NCBI GenBank assembly: GCA_948144175.1
Contig: CANXME010000298.1
Location: 754,001 to 818,000 of the forward strand
DNA from: Closterium sp. NIES-65
Taxonomy: Eukaryota > Streptophyta > Zygnematophyceae > Desmidiales > Closteriaceae
Direction: 5' to 3'
DNA: 64,000 nt
Notes under the pieces: model-generated
What the model saw: the letters and a program-made list of their open reading frames with translations, nothing else
Databases searched by the model: none
Told to the model about the DNA's origin: nothing
Shown here: positions 42,788-54,272 of the stretch, in pieces
Numbering within the stretch: the first letter of the stretch is position 1
How the letters are laid out: each line of letters opens with the position of its first letter
Made by a program: the position numbers and the translations under genes

Positions 42788-43381
42788 TTACGGGAGTAGG
42801 GCCAGCAACTTGGTCTTCTTTTGGAGCTCACTATAGCTCAAATCAGCTCCCTCAAGCCGCGTCAACAAGTCGAAGAATTTCTGCACCCCTTCTTCAACCG
42901 CTTCATCCTCTTCAATTCGTAACGTCGCCATTTGCCGTTCCAACACCACAGCTACCGCCGCTGTTGCAGGAGCGTGTACACCCTTGAGAGCAGCCCATGC
43001 TTTTGGTCCCTTCTCTGGTTCACGCTGGAAGGGCTTGATGTGACGGATTTGGCTGCTCCCCAACGCTTGCCCAAGTAGGAGGTAGCCTTGTGCGCTCTTC
43101 CGCACCCACGGGCTCTTCTCCGGGTCGTTCTCGGGACGCTTCTCCGTTCCTTCCATCACCTCCAGCAGGTCATAGTGGTCAAATATGTTCTCCATTCTGA
43201 AGGACCACTCAGCAAAGTTGTCACCATTGAACTTGTCAAGGCCAAACACTCTAGGCTCATCCCTAGATGGGCCAACACTTGGTTGCACGGGCGCCATGGC
43301 TGAGTCACGGGGTTGGCCTTGAGCTTGGGCTTCTCCTCTGCCACCAGCACCTCTGCCACCCCTTTCCTCAGGTCCAGCCAT
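42788..43381 (-). pseudogene. D gag N-terminus
   Basis: ATG 43381 opens MAGPEERGGRGAGGRG. The core has FNGDNFAEWSFRMENIF, a copia gag motif, and YSELQKKTKLLALLP. It ends at TAA 42788-42790, after which the same frame goes on. Restoring that codon would give the usual gag. Confidence 0.9.
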
Positions 43382-43400
43382 TGTCGAAACTGCTCCGAGG

Positions 43401-43413
43401 GGCTCTGATACCA
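43401..43413 (-). other. Primer-binding site of D (initiator Met)
   Basis: The plus strand GGCTCTGATACCA equals the 3' end of plant initiator tRNA-Met, two bases inside the LTR end. Confidence 0.92.
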
Positions 43414-43415
43414 CT

Positions 43416-44245
43416 TGTTATAGTCACAGTAGGCTCCAATGTGCCTAAAACGAAAGATAGAGTGCACAGTCGGATTTCTGCACAGCGGCTTCAAACGTTC
43501 ATATCGTTTTGGTCACAGCCTCAAATGACTTGATTCAACTTGGATCTGGAGCGCCTTATAGTCGCCTACAAAGGCAATTTAGATCGCACAATTTGACCAA
43601 GTATTGACGACACAGGGTTGGTTTGAACGATTGGCACTATGGCACCTACTATGGTCTTAGAACAAAAGATAGGAAGAGTTAGGAAGAGTTACGAGTTGGG
43701 AATGACTCCCAGCTCCTACAAACCCCAAGTGCCGAGGTACAGTGATGTGGAACAGTGCCACACTGTCCCCAACCACGAAGGGTCTCGAAACTACCCTTCA
43801 CTAGGGCCTACACCAAGTGAAATGTTACACTACACAAAGTAATGTAACTATCTTCAATATCTTGAGGTGTACCCTTTTTGGCGAGCTTTGAAATCACTTG
43901 TGGATTGACACCAAGGCTCGGCTCTTCATCAAAAACTCATCCTTGAGTTCTTGATGGGTCTGCTGCACACACCTGCGACACACCGAACGTTCGACACAGG
44001 ACAAAAGAGAAACCGCGCACGACAAAATAAAAACCGCGCGCGAGACACAAACGACCGCGTAACACGCGTCTAGCGATAACTCGCTATTGACTCGACACAT
44101 ACACTCGACATCATGACTCAACATTCACACACAATTATAAGCATTAAATATATATTATCCCATGCCCTCATACCATTCCATAGACACACACACATGCACG
44201 CACACGGACAACAAGCCGAGTGCAAACCATAGGGTTGCACCAACA
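43416..44245 (-). repeat. 5' LTR of D
   Basis: 830 bp, one base shorter than the other copy. Confidence 0.93.
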
Positions 44246-44250
44246 GGTCG

Positions 44251-45607
44251 ACTGCTTCTCCTTGCGTGGCCGGTTTCCGCCTCGACGAGGACGACGACTG
44301 CTCGACCTCCCGCGGCCGCCCTTGTCGTCGTCGTCGGAGTCACTGTGGTCGGGGCACTCGAAGGAGAGGTGGTCGGGGTCGCCGCACAGCCAACACTCCC
44401 GTCGTCGACCTCCTCCTCCTCGACCGCTGTTCTTGGTCGACTTCTTCTTGTCGACCTCCTTGGCCGACTTCCAGCCACCGCTCCCGCCGCCACCAGATTG
44501 TCCGCGCTCTCCTGGTCAGCCTCCTTGCTTTGCCGGGGCGACGAAGTTGGCCTGCGCCAAGAGTTCCTGCGACCGCATAGCCTCCTGCATCGCCTCATCC
44601 TGCAGGATGTACGAGGTCAAGTTGTCCTCGTTGAGCGTTGCCCTCGTGCTCGGCGCCATGGACAGCCGCTTCAGGAGGTTGTAGCTGCTCGAGAGTCCCT
44701 GCATGACATGGGTGATGTACGACGCCGTGGAGTACTGCGCGCCGGCCATCCTGATGGTGGCGAGAATTTGCCGGGCTCGGTTGCAGTAGTCGGTCGCTGT
44801 CTCATCGTCACCCATACGCAGGTGCGTCAGCTGTCCCTCCAGCTGGGCGATGAACAGGTCGTCGGTGATCTGGTACGTTGACTCGATGAAGTGCCACGCC
44901 CGGTGGCCGGCGTCGATGTACTCTCGGCACCACTTCAAGGCAATCTGCACCCCTGGCGAGCAGCACCGCGAGATAACCGTGAAGGTCAGCAGCTGCACGG
45001 CGCGAAACTCCGCCCGCAAGTCGGGGTGGTGCTCCCCAGGCGTCGCCACGGTCCCTCGGGCGAAGCCGATCAGCCCAGCCATCTCCAGCTGGGGCTCGAT
45101 AGTTTCTTTCCAGGTGAGAATGTTGGGTCGACCGACCAGTGGGGGGGTGACCGAGATCCTGTCCGGCGTGAACTTGAAGTAGCCGTAGCTCGGCGCAATT
45201 CCACGTGCTGTCACCTGGGACGCAGACATCGGCGACAGCCCACTCCGTCGACCTTCGACGTCACCCTGCGAAGAGCCTGCAGCCGCCGATGACTGCATCC
45301 CTCGCGCCTGAACGCTGCCGACTTCACCGGCGTGTATCACACCTCTCTGCCTCGACGTGCCTCCAGCAATGCTGCCGACTTGACCACCACCGGCGTGGAC
45401 GCCCACGTCGACGCCGCCTTCGTTGTTCACCGGACGAGGAGAGGTAGGTCGGGACGGGTGCTCCGTCGCCCACGTGGAGCGGAGTCCAGCCTCGACGACC
45501 GCCCAGGGCAAGTCGCCATACTCATTGGCCTCATGCTTCCTCCTCGCGTTCTCCAATCGTGCCTCCAGGGTGTCCACCACCCCCGCGTCACCTACGGCTC
45601 CTACCAT
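44251..45607 (-). pseudogene. C1 gag
   Basis: ATG 45607 opens MVGAVGDAGVVDTLEARLEN as in C2. A TGA at 44516-44518 replaces an arginine codon. The same frame then continues through the zinc knuckle CWLCGDPDHLSFEC and the acidic DSDDDDK stretch to the D insertion. The frame resumes at 24305 on the other side of D. Confidence 0.9.
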
Positions 45608-45685
45608 AGTGACTACTGCACAGTTGCCGGCCTGTAACTACGAAATAGGTAAGTGGTATCTACGTCGACCTGACTGAAAGGTAAG

Positions 45686-45715
45686 TCGCGTGTTCGATCC
45701 ACGCTCACCGCACCA
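45686..45715 (-). other. Primer-binding site of C1 with extended tRNA-Phe match
   Basis: The plus strand from 45685 to 45715 equals the last 31 bases of plant tRNA-Phe, covering the acceptor strand and the whole T arm. Upstream at 45672-45678 GACTGAA matches its anticodon loop. It is not a tRNA gene: the 5' half is missing, and it sits at the place of the primer site. Confidence 0.8.
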
Positions 45716-45948
45716 TGCAAGGATAGCATTCCAGCCCGCTAACCGACTGGGATAAAAGGGCATGTTTCCTTGGTGGGTCAGCGCACCCATACCCCCCCAG
45801 GACGACACCTGTAGCCCTTGGGGAGACCACTTCGGGCCATTCCAGTGTCCACTTCCAACACTCCCCTCACTGGGAGGGCCCACCACTAGGGCACAGGAAG
45901 TCGCCAACAGAAGGAATCGAACCCCGGTCCTCCACGCTCACTGCACCA
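45716..45948 (-). mobile_element. TRIM2 piece fused into the 5' end of C1
   Basis: On the minus strand, C1 LTR end CA is followed by a primer site TGGTGCAGTGAGCGTGG (tRNA-Phe type, one mismatch), an 88-bp interior ending in GAGGGGAG, then a 145-bp LTR (45716-45860) from TGTTGGAAGTGG to CCTTGCA, then the C1 primer site. LTR blocks GGGCTACAGG, GGGGGGTATGGG and CCCTTTTATCCCAGTCGG match TRIM1. The interior has an exact B box, GGTTCGATTCC, at 45913-45923. The LTR has an A-box-like TATCCCAGTCGGTT at 45741-45754. The first LTR of the TRIM is missing. Confidence 0.82.
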
Positions 45949-46987
45949 TGCTGAGATAACTATTACAACGGGAGCTAGTCTACTGGCTAGGCACATGTGC
46001 TCGTGTGATCTCTGCGTTCGTTGGTCCTTAGATGGTTTCCTAGTGCTCACACTACTTGCTAATTCACGGGACAATTTTGGCAAGAGTTTCACTATGAAAA
46101 GATCACAACAATAGTCCAAGGAAGTTGACAATGCAAGACTACATCAGAGCTAGCATTCAGGTTGGTCAACTGCCAGCACAGCATGGTCGACCGCATTCCA
46201 ACACGACTTGGTCGACCGCGCTCCAGCAGAGCAAAGTCGACAGCTTGCCAATGCTTCAGGTCGACGGTGTGCCAGCAGTGCACCCGCTTTGCAGGTGCGT
46301 GCAGATGATTGGTATGCCGAGCCTCATCACCTGCACAGCACACACACACCACGTCAGCCTCGGGCTGACGGCTACCTCTGATCTGCCACGACGACCTCGT
46401 GATACCACCACCAAGGTCGGTCTCGCCTACTTCGCCTGGGCGACCGTCGCACTCCTCCGCAGCACTTCGTCACCCAGGTAACCTGGTCGACCGGGCAACC
46501 ACATCGACCAGCAACTCCCGTACGTGTCTGTCGACCTCCCAAGTCGACGACCACCTCGTTGTCGACCTCACCGGGTCGACCATGCCCCTCGGTCGACGAC
46601 CATGTCACTCGACGCCCGACTGCTCGACGTCCTGACTGCTCGACGACCGACTTCTCGACGTCCTGCTACTCGACGTCGGCCCCTCCTTCGTCGACCACCG
46701 GGTCCAGTCGACCACCCGCAGGTCGACCAGCACATCAGCCGACCACCAAAGTCGGCTTCCCAAGTTGACGTCACCAAGTTAACGTCCTCCGCAGGTCGAC
46801 GCTTAAGTCGACCTCCCCGAAGTTGGCGCCACCCCGAAGTCGGCGCCCGTGCAGTGGTCCTCGTGCAGGTCGACCTCCTTGTCGACCAGCTCGCCCACTG
46901 CTGCAGGTCGGCTGCTCCCCTAACACCCGACCACGATGTCGGCTTCGCCCAAGCGTGGACGGGGCCAACATACAACTCCCGTTGACA
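45949..46987 (-). repeat. 5' LTR of C1
   Basis: 1039 bp, matching 19348-20385 throughout. Confidence 0.92.
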
Positions 46988-47032
46988 TTTCCTAGTTCAT
47001 TCATTCCTCATTTCTTCACATGGTATAGAGCA
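46988..47032 (+). repeat. 5' LTR of E, second part, and its primer site
   Basis: TTTCC at 46988-46992 is the right target duplication of C1. The LTR then continues to TTCTTCACA at 47020. TGGTATAGAGCA at 47021-47032 is a one-base-deleted initiator-Met primer site. Confidence 0.88.
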
Positions 47033-47883
47033 CGTTCCCTAGTGGGAACGCTTCTCAGGGCCCACCACTGAAATCGACCTTTTTTTCCCGGCCGGAGCGC
47101 GAGTCGCCCCTGCCCGAGGCGTGCCCCGTTGGCCGCCCTCACGTCACCTCTCACGGCCCCTCGCGCCTCCCTTAGCGGCCCCGTCGCCACCCCTTACGGC
47201 CTCGTCGCCGTCCTTTACGGCCCCGTCGCCGCCCCTCTAGGCCCCTCGTGGCCCCTCCGCGGCCCCGTCGCCGCCCCTAGCGGCCCCGTCGCTGCCCTTC
47301 CAGGCCCCTCCCGGCCCCTTTGCGGCCCCGACGCCGCCACTAGCGGCCCCGTCGCCGCCCCTTTCGGCCCCATCGCCGCCCCTAGCCGCCCCGTCGCCGC
47401 CCCTAGCGGCCCCATCACCGCCCTTCGCCGCCCCGTCGCCGCCCTTCGCGGCCCCGTCGCCACCCCTAGTGGCCTTGTCGCCACCCTTCGCGGCCGCGTC
47501 GCCGCCTCTAGCGACCCCGTCGCCACCCTTAGCGACCCCGTCACGGCCTCTAGCGGCCCCGTCGCCGCCCTTCACGGCCCCTTCAGCTGCCAAGCAGCCG
47601 AACCGCAGAGGTGCCGAGCCGCCCAGCAACCGAGCCGCTCAGCAGCCGAGCCACCCAGCAGCCGAGCCACCCAGCAGCCAAGCCGCCCAGCAACCGAGCC
47701 GCCCAGCAGCCGAGCTGCCCAACAGCCGAGCCGCCGAGCTGCCGAGTCGCTGAGGCGTCGTCGAGCCGCCACTACTGAGCCGCTGCCGCCGAGCCGCCGT
47801 CGATCCGCTACTGTTCCTACCGGCGCGCACCGGCCCTCCCCACCCTGACTGGTGAGAGCACTCCCTGCTAGACCACTGCTCTC
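47033..47883 (+). repeat. E leader: 21-bp GC-rich array
   Basis: From about 47150 to 47580 units near CGGCCCCGTCGCCGCCCCTAG repeat with variation. From 47590 to 47760 a CAGCCGAGCCGCC-type 15-bp repeat follows. Open frames here are by-products of the repeat; none resembles a protein of the family. Confidence 0.8.
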
Positions 47884-48346
47884 ATGGCTACCCCTAGTGT
47901 CCTTACCATTGATGCTGAGGGTCGTGCTGTTGACTTTGAGGTCTGGGTCGATGATCTACAGCTTCTCCTACAGTGAAATAGGAAGGACGGCCTCTCACTG
48001 TTCGATCTCACGTCTGGCTCCTCTACTGCCCCTGCTGCCGATGCTGACAACACTGTTCGCTCACAGTGGGCCACACGCGATGCTGCTGCCCGTCTTGCTG
48101 TGCGTCGCCACTTACCGACCGCTGAGTGTGTGCACTTTAGTCAGTACAAGAGTGCTAAGACCTTGTACGACGCTGTAGATGCACGCTACTCTTCCCCTGC
48201 CACTGCCGCTCTTAGCCGCCTCATCCTGCCGTACCTGTTTCCTGACCTCGCTGCCTTTCCCACCGTCGCTGACCTTGTTACGCACCTTCGCACTAGTGAC
48301 ACCTGCTACCGCGCTGCGCTTCCTGCTGAGTTCTGCGCCAAGAACC
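47884..48346 (+). pseudogene. E gag N-terminus
   Basis: ATG 47884 gives MATPSVLTIDAEGR and the FEVWVDDLQLLLQ motif, then TGA near 47974. The frame continues with TVRSQWATRD, HLPTAECVHF and YLFPDLAAF to about 48345. There the sequence jumps to the segment behind the protease, so the glycine-rich part, the Cys/His cluster and the DSGA protease site are deleted (about 1.1 kb by comparison with B). Confidence 0.87.
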
Positions 48347-48347
48347 C

Positions 48348-51300
48348 GTGGCAGACCCCTCTGGGGGTCCTGTCCTTCCTCGCTTCTCCACCATCTTACC
48401 GTGTTCGGCAGCCCCCTCTGGCACCCTGTCAGGTCTCTACCTCCCCTCGTTCTCTACGAACTTGGTGAGTGGTGCTGATCTACAGGATGGGGGGGTTGAC
48501 CAGTTCACTCCTACGAGTCAGCGGGTGACCCACTGTACGTGTGCTCGGATGCGCCGACACTTGGCCACGTTTACCCATCAGCCGGGGCCGAGCAGGTACA
48601 CACTGACTACTGAGTCTCCTCCGGTCGCTGAGTCTGGTCAAGTAGCTGCGTCGAGTCAGGTGTTTGCTGCAGCGTCCAGGTCTGGTCCTGAGTCTGCTCC
48701 ATGGTCGTGTCGTCTGCTGTCCCACCAGACTCTCCTTTCGCACCACCGCCTTGGTCACCCCTCCCTGCCTCGTCTCCGTGGCATGGCCTCCCGTGTCCTT
48801 ATCTCTGGTCTCCCCCTGTCCCTCCCTCCCCTCCCTCCAGAGCCTGCCCCTACCTGCATTCCCTGCGTCGAGGGGCGGCAGCGCGTCGCCCCTCACTCCT
48901 TCGAGTTTCCTCCGACAAAGGCTCCCCTGCAGAGTCTTCATATGGACGTGTGGGGCCCCGCCCGCGTCCGTGGACACGGTCACGAGCGTTACTTCCTGTT
49001 GGTGGTTGACGACTTCTCGCGTTACACCACGGTGTTCCCCTTGGGCAGCAAGGGTGACGTCACTGAGGTGTTGATCGACTGGATCCGCGCAGCTTGTCTC
49101 CAGCTCAGAGAGAGTTTCGGCTCGGACTTTCCTGTTCTACGTCTGCACTCCGACAGAGGCGGAGAGTTTTCCTCCGCCCGTCTGGGAGCCTTCTGTTGTG
49201 CACAGGGCATCCGCCAGACCTTCACGCTTCCGGCCTCTCCACAGAAAAATGGGATGGTTGAGCGCCGCATTCGCATGGTCATGGACGTCGCTCGTACGTC
49301 CATGATCCATGCGGCTGCTCCCCATTTTCTATGGCCGTTTGTGGTTCAGTACGCAGCGCATCAGCTCAACCTTCAGGCCCGGGTCTCCTTGCCAGAGACC
49401 TCCCCCACCTTGTGGTGGACGGGGAAGGTTGGCGATGCGTCTGCGTTTCAGGTCTGGGGATCTCGGGCGTTTGTCCACGACTTGTCTGCGGACAAGCTGT
49501 CCCCCTGTGCTGTTTCAAGTGTCTTCCTTGGCTTCCCCTCTAACGCGCTTGGTTGGCAGTTTTACCACCCCACCTCGCGCCGTGTTCTATCCTCCAAGGA
49601 AGCCACCTTTGACGAGTCGGTGCCTTACTACCGTCTCTTCCCCTACCGCACTGTGCCCCTCCTCCCGCCGCCGCTCTTCCTTGCGCCAGGTCCTCCCCCG
49701 GTAGGCCCTCTCCCCCCTCAGGGTCCTGCCCCGTTAGGTGTGTCCCAGGTAGACGCAGTCGAGCCTGTCGAGGTAGCTGTTGACTCTGGTGCTGCTAGGG
49801 GTGCTGAGCCTGCGGGTGCCGGGTCTGGGGGTGTTGAGCCTGGGGGTGCGGAGCCGGGGGGTGGTGAGTCTAGGGGTGCTGAGCCTGCTCGTGCCAGGTC
49901 TGGGGGTGCTGAGCCTCGGGGTGCGGAGCCTGGGGGTGCTAAGTCTACTCGTGTGGCCTCTTGCGGTGCTTCGTCGAGGCGGGAGCTACTCTCTCCAGAA
50001 GAGCTGCGCGAGTGGTTTGCCCGGCGCTGGAGCCGTGCGGCTGGAGCTGGAGGGGCTACTGGAGTTGGTCCTGCTAGAAGTACTGCTGGAGCTGTTGTCG
50101 GTACTGGAGCTGGCGTTCCTGCTGGAGCTGCTGGAGCTAGAGAATCTGGGGGTGTTGGCGCTGGAGGTGCTGCTGGGGCTGGTGATTTTGAGGGTGCTGG
50201 AGTTGGCACTATTGGAGCTGGAGGTGCTGCTGGCGCTGGTACTACCGCTGGGGGTATTGGAGCTGTCCCTGCTAGTTCTGGAGGCGTTTCGCGGCCGCGG
50301 CCGTACTTCGTTCCGCTCCTTGAGCAGGTTCTTGGTCTCCCGTCCTCTACTGGTCCTGCTCCTCTCTTAGAGTGTCCAGAGCCTGTCCAGTCGCGGTCGA
50401 AGTTACAGCCCGCCTCCCCCGTACCTGCTCCTTCTCCCTACACTAGTCCCACTGGAGGTCTTGCTGAGCGTTGTGAGCCTGCGTCTCGTCCTGCGTCGCC
50501 TGTTCGTGCTGCTCGCACTAGTGGTCGTGCTCCGTGTCCGCGTCCTCCTGCGGTCCCACGCATACACCAGATGGCACTACGTCCTTCCACTGCTCCTTTG
50601 CGTGTCCCATTGCCGTCTCCTCCAGAGTCCTCTCTTCCTGTCCTTGTTGACCCGGAGTCTGACTCTCTTAGTGCTGCCAGTCCTACTGTCATGCGTCTCC
50701 TGGCTACTGTTGTCAGTGACCCTTCCTTTGAGTCCACTACTGAGTCTGCCTTAGTTGCTGAGCTTGTCGACTTTGCTCCTCGATGCTGTCTAGACTACAC
50801 TGCTAGTCTTGTTGCTGAGTCTGTCTGTCCTTCGTCCGTCGAGGGTGAGTGTGCTCTTAGCACAGACGTCCTTGAGGATAGGTAGGAGGAGTTCTATTGC
50901 TTTGCCGCTGCTTTGCCTCGTCTCGTGTCCACGCTGATTGCCCCTGAGGGAGACCTGGATGCACCTGACATCCCGACTCCTCGATCGTACGCTGAGGCGA
51001 TTGAGGGTCCCTACTCCTCACAGTGGCAGTTAGCCATGGACAAAGAGATGGCTTCGTGGAAGTCCACAGGCACCTACGTCGACGAGGTTCCCCCACCTGG
51101 GGCGAACATCGTCAGCGGCATGTGGATTTTCAGGGTGAAGCGGACGCCGGGTTCTCCACCTGTCTTCAAGGTGCGTTACGTGGCTCGAGGCTTCGGTCAG
51201 CGGCAGGGAGTTGACTAATTTTGGACCTTCTCTCCCACCCCGAAGATGACCACTCTTCGGGTGCTGCTGCACATAGCCGCTCAGCGCGACTACGAGCTTC

Positions 51301-52246
51301 ACTCTCTTGACTTCAGCACAGCTTTCCTGCAGGGCAGCCTGCACGAGGAGATCTGGCTGCGCCGCCCACCTGGCACAAGGTCGTTTCTCCCTGGTACTAA
51401 GTGGAGCCTCCGGCGGCCAGTCTACGGTCTCCGCCAGGCGCCCCGTTAGTGGCACGACACTTTGAGGACCACACTTGCGGCTATTGGGTTTGCTCCTTCT
51501 ACTGCCAACCCGTCGGTCTTTCCGCGCACTGACACCTCTTTGCCGCCGTTCTACATCCTCGTGTACGTCGACGACTTGGTCTTTGCACCTTGTGACACTG
51601 CTGGACTAGCCCACGTGAAGTTCGAGCTGCAGAAGAGACACACGTGCACAGACCTTCGTGAACAGCGCAGCTACCTTGGCTTGCAGATCACCCGGGACAG
51701 AGCACAGTGCACCATTACCCTGACTCAGTCACACATGTTTGAGCAGGTCCTTCAGCGCTTCGACTTCACGTACTCCTCACCTCTGGCCACTCCTCTGTCT
51801 ACTCGCCACTCGCTCTCAGCTCTGCCTTCGGATGAGTCAGTAGAGCCGAGTGGCCTGTACACAGAGCTTGTTGGCTGCCTCATGTACCTGATGACCTGCA
51901 CACGACCTGACCTTGCATACCCTCTTAGCATCTTGGCACGCTATGTTGCTCCTGGGAGACACCGACTAAAGCACATGGCTGTAGCGAAGAGGGTGTTGCG
52001 CTACTTGTGCAGTTCGTCGGGCATGGGGCTAGTGCTTGGAGGGCGGAGTCTAGTGGTCCTCACTGGTCACGCAGACGCTTCTTGGGTTGACGACCAGGCT
52101 ACGCAGCGGTCGTCATAGGGCTACACCTTCGGCCTTGGTTCCGGCTCTGTTTCGTGGCGCTCTACCTGTTTGTCTTCTGTTCTCGGCTCCAGCTGTGAGG
52201 CTGAGATCTACGCGGGGGCCATTGCTGCACAGGAGGTACGCTGGCT
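48348..52246 (+). pseudogene. E integrase, linker, RT and RNase H start
   Basis: One frame all the way, broken only by stops at 50883 (TAG), 51217 (TAA), 51447 (TAG) and 52116 (TAG). It opens behind the protease with ADPSGGPVLPRF. HHRLGHPSLPR, then the integrase triad in HMDVWGP, RLHSDRGGEF and NGMVERR follow. The linker has GGAEP repeats (49790-49960) and Gly/Ala-rich text. RT has YAEAIEGPYSS, VSGMWIFRVKR, FSTAFLQGSLHEEIW, VYGLRQAPR, YVDDLVFA and YLGLQITRDR. RNase H begins with SCEAEIYAGA and is cut after QEVRW by element F. Confidence 0.93.
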
Positions 52247-52371
52247 TGTTAGAATGAAGAAGTGATTGAACTACGAAAGTTGGAGTACAAGTATGAAACC
52301 CTAACTTTATGTACCCCCTAAAGGCTAACCCATTATAGCCTACACAATAATAACACATATAGTGTTTTACA
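52247..52371 (-). repeat. 3' LTR of F
   Basis: 125 bp, minus strand TGTAAAACAC to TTCATTCTAACA. The hairpin CCCCCA/TGGGGG with a 9-base loop lies next to it at 52374-52394. Confidence 0.9.
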
Positions 52372-52601
52372 CACCCCCATAGGCAAAGTGGGGGAGAACT
52401 AGGGGTCATAAGACCAATCTAGAAAGGCAAGCAAGCTCAGGGTGGATCACAACGTCACCACACACTCCAAGCACAAGCAAAGGGCCACAAGGCCAGTTCA
52501 CATGCAGAGGTATATATAAGTAGTACAGAGAGCAAGGGTGATCTCAACCTAGCAGAGCAAACAGGCAGGAGTGTATATAGAGATGACAGTACAGGCAAAG
52601 C

Positions 52602-54267
52602 CTACAACAAGTGAGATAAAGTGAGCACTAGCCCCAACAAAGTACAGAAGCGCTGATGATCACCAGGCTGAAGTGCCTTGGTGAAAACATCAGCGGTGTT
52701 GGCCTGAGAGGCCACGTAGCGCAGACGAAGCTGACCACGCTGCTGAAGCTCATGAGCAAGGAAGTAACGGAGTGCGACGTGCTTCGTTTTGTGCTCCAGT
52801 CTGTGCTCCTGACACAAGGCAGTGGCAGCCTTGTTGTCGACGTACAGCACTGGAGGAGAACTAGGCAGCTCTCCAAGGTCGGTCAGCAGGTAGGTCAGCC
52901 ATGGCTGTGGTGTAGATCTCAGCCTCACAACTAAAGCTGAGAACCAAAGACGAACGATTAGAGCGCCACGAAACTGAACCAGAGCCAAGGCTGAAGGTGT
53001 AACCCTCTGACGACCTCTGAGTAGCCTGGTCGTCAGCCCAAGAAGCGTCTGAGTGCCCAGTGAGAACAACTGAGCTCCCTCCTCCAAGCACGAGCCCCAT
53101 GCAAGATGTACTGCACAAGTAGCGCAATACCCTATATGCAGCATCCCAGTGCACCTTTCGGTGATGACCAGGAGCCACGTAGGGAGCCAGAAGGCCAAGA
53201 GGGTATGCTAGGTCAGGACGAGTGCAAGTCATCAGGTACATGAGGCAACCAACTAGCTCTGGGTTAGGACCACTCGGCTCTACGGACTCATCCGAAGGCA
53301 GAGCTGAGAGCGAGTGACCTATAGCCAGAGGAGTGGCCTGTGCTGAGGACCAGGTGAAGCCGAAGCGCTGAAGGACCTACTGCACCATGTGTGACTGAGT
53401 CAGGGTAATGGTGCGGCGTGCTCTGTCCCGGGTGATCTGCAAGCCAAGGTAGCTGCGCAGTTCACCTAGGTCTGTGCACGTGTGTCGCTTCTGCAGCTCC
53501 GACTTCACCAGGGTGAGAGACTCAGTGTCAGTTGTGGCAAAGACCAAGTCGTCGATGTACACGAGGATTTAGAACGGCAGCAGCGAAGTGTCAGTGCGTA
53601 GAAACAGCGACGGGTTAGCAATAGAAGGAGAGAACCCAAGTGCCGCAAGAGTAGTCCTCAGTGTGTCGTGCCACTCACGTGGTGCCTGGCGGAGACCGTA
53701 GACCAGCCGGTGGAGGCTCCACTAGGTACCAGGAGGGAACGACCCAGTGAAGCCAGGAGGGCGGCGTAGTCAGTTCTCCTCGTGCAGACTACCTTGCAAG
53801 AAAGCTGTGCTGAAGTCAAGAGAGTGAAGCTCGTAGTCACGCTGAGCAGCAACGTGCAGCAGAACCCGAAGAGTGGTCATCTTCGGGGTCGGGGAGAAGG
53901 TCTAGAAGAAGTCAACTCCCTCTCGCTCAGTGAAGCCTCGAGCAACGTAACGCGCCTTGAAGATAGGCGGAGAACCCGGCGGCCGCTTCACCCTGAAAAT
54001 CCACATACCACTGACGATGTTCGCCCCAGGTGGGGAAACCTCGTCGACGTAGGCGGTTGTGGACTTCCAGGAAGTCATCTCTGTTTCCATGGCTGACTGC
54101 CATTGAGAGGAGTAGGGACCCTCGATCGCCTCAGCGTACGATCGAGGAGTCGGGATGTCTGGTGCATCCGGGTCTCCCTCAGGGGTAACTAGCATGGACA
54201 CGAGATGGGGTGCAGCAGCTGCAAGACACTTAAGATCCTCCTGTCTGTCCTCAAGGACGTCGGTGCT
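52602..54267 (-). pseudogene. F reverse transcriptase and RNase H
   Basis: From 54267 down: YAEAIEGPYSS, VSGMWIFRVKR and ARYVARGFTER, then stops at LHEEN and GTW-like places, the catalytic YIDDLVFA (53377-53562), YLGLQITRDR, LMYLMTCTRPDLAYP, and SCEAEIYTTA. A deletion with frameshift near 52900 joins directly to LTYLLTDLGELP and the close ANTADVFTKAL, ending at 52602. Stops: at least five. Confidence 0.9.
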
Positions 54268-54272
54268 AAGAG

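Larger units (their letters stand above)
24311..44245 (-). mobile_element. Element D: Ty1/copia inserted in the gag of C1
   Basis: LTRs 24311-25141 (831 bp) and 43416-44245 (830 bp) with a dozen or so differences. The target duplication is GGTCG at 24306-24310 and 44246-44250. The minus-strand polyprotein is gag, protease, integrase, RT and RNase H, interrupted in the RT/RNase H region by C2. The frame after C2 removal is continuous across the junction. Two frameshifts and two stops are present. The protein is only distantly like C1 or B and represents a third copia lineage. Confidence 0.93.
19348..46987 (-). mobile_element. Element C1: Ty1/copia with 1-kb LTRs, in the 5' LTR of E
   Basis: LTRs are 19348-20385 (1038 bp) and 45949-46987 (1039 bp), TG..CA ends, with flanks TTTCT and TTTCC. 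The gag part is at 44251-45607, the rest of the polyprotein at 20517-24305, and element D sits between at 24311-44245. With D and one copy of GGTCG removed the gag and pol frames join. Several nonsense codons and a lost protease aspartate show it is dead. Its 5' end carries an extra TRIM-like piece (45716-45948). Confidence 0.92.

Noticed and set aside
45686..45715. tRNA-Phe gene
   Set aside because: Only the 3' part is present, including an encoded CCA, exactly beside an LTR; it is the primer-binding site.
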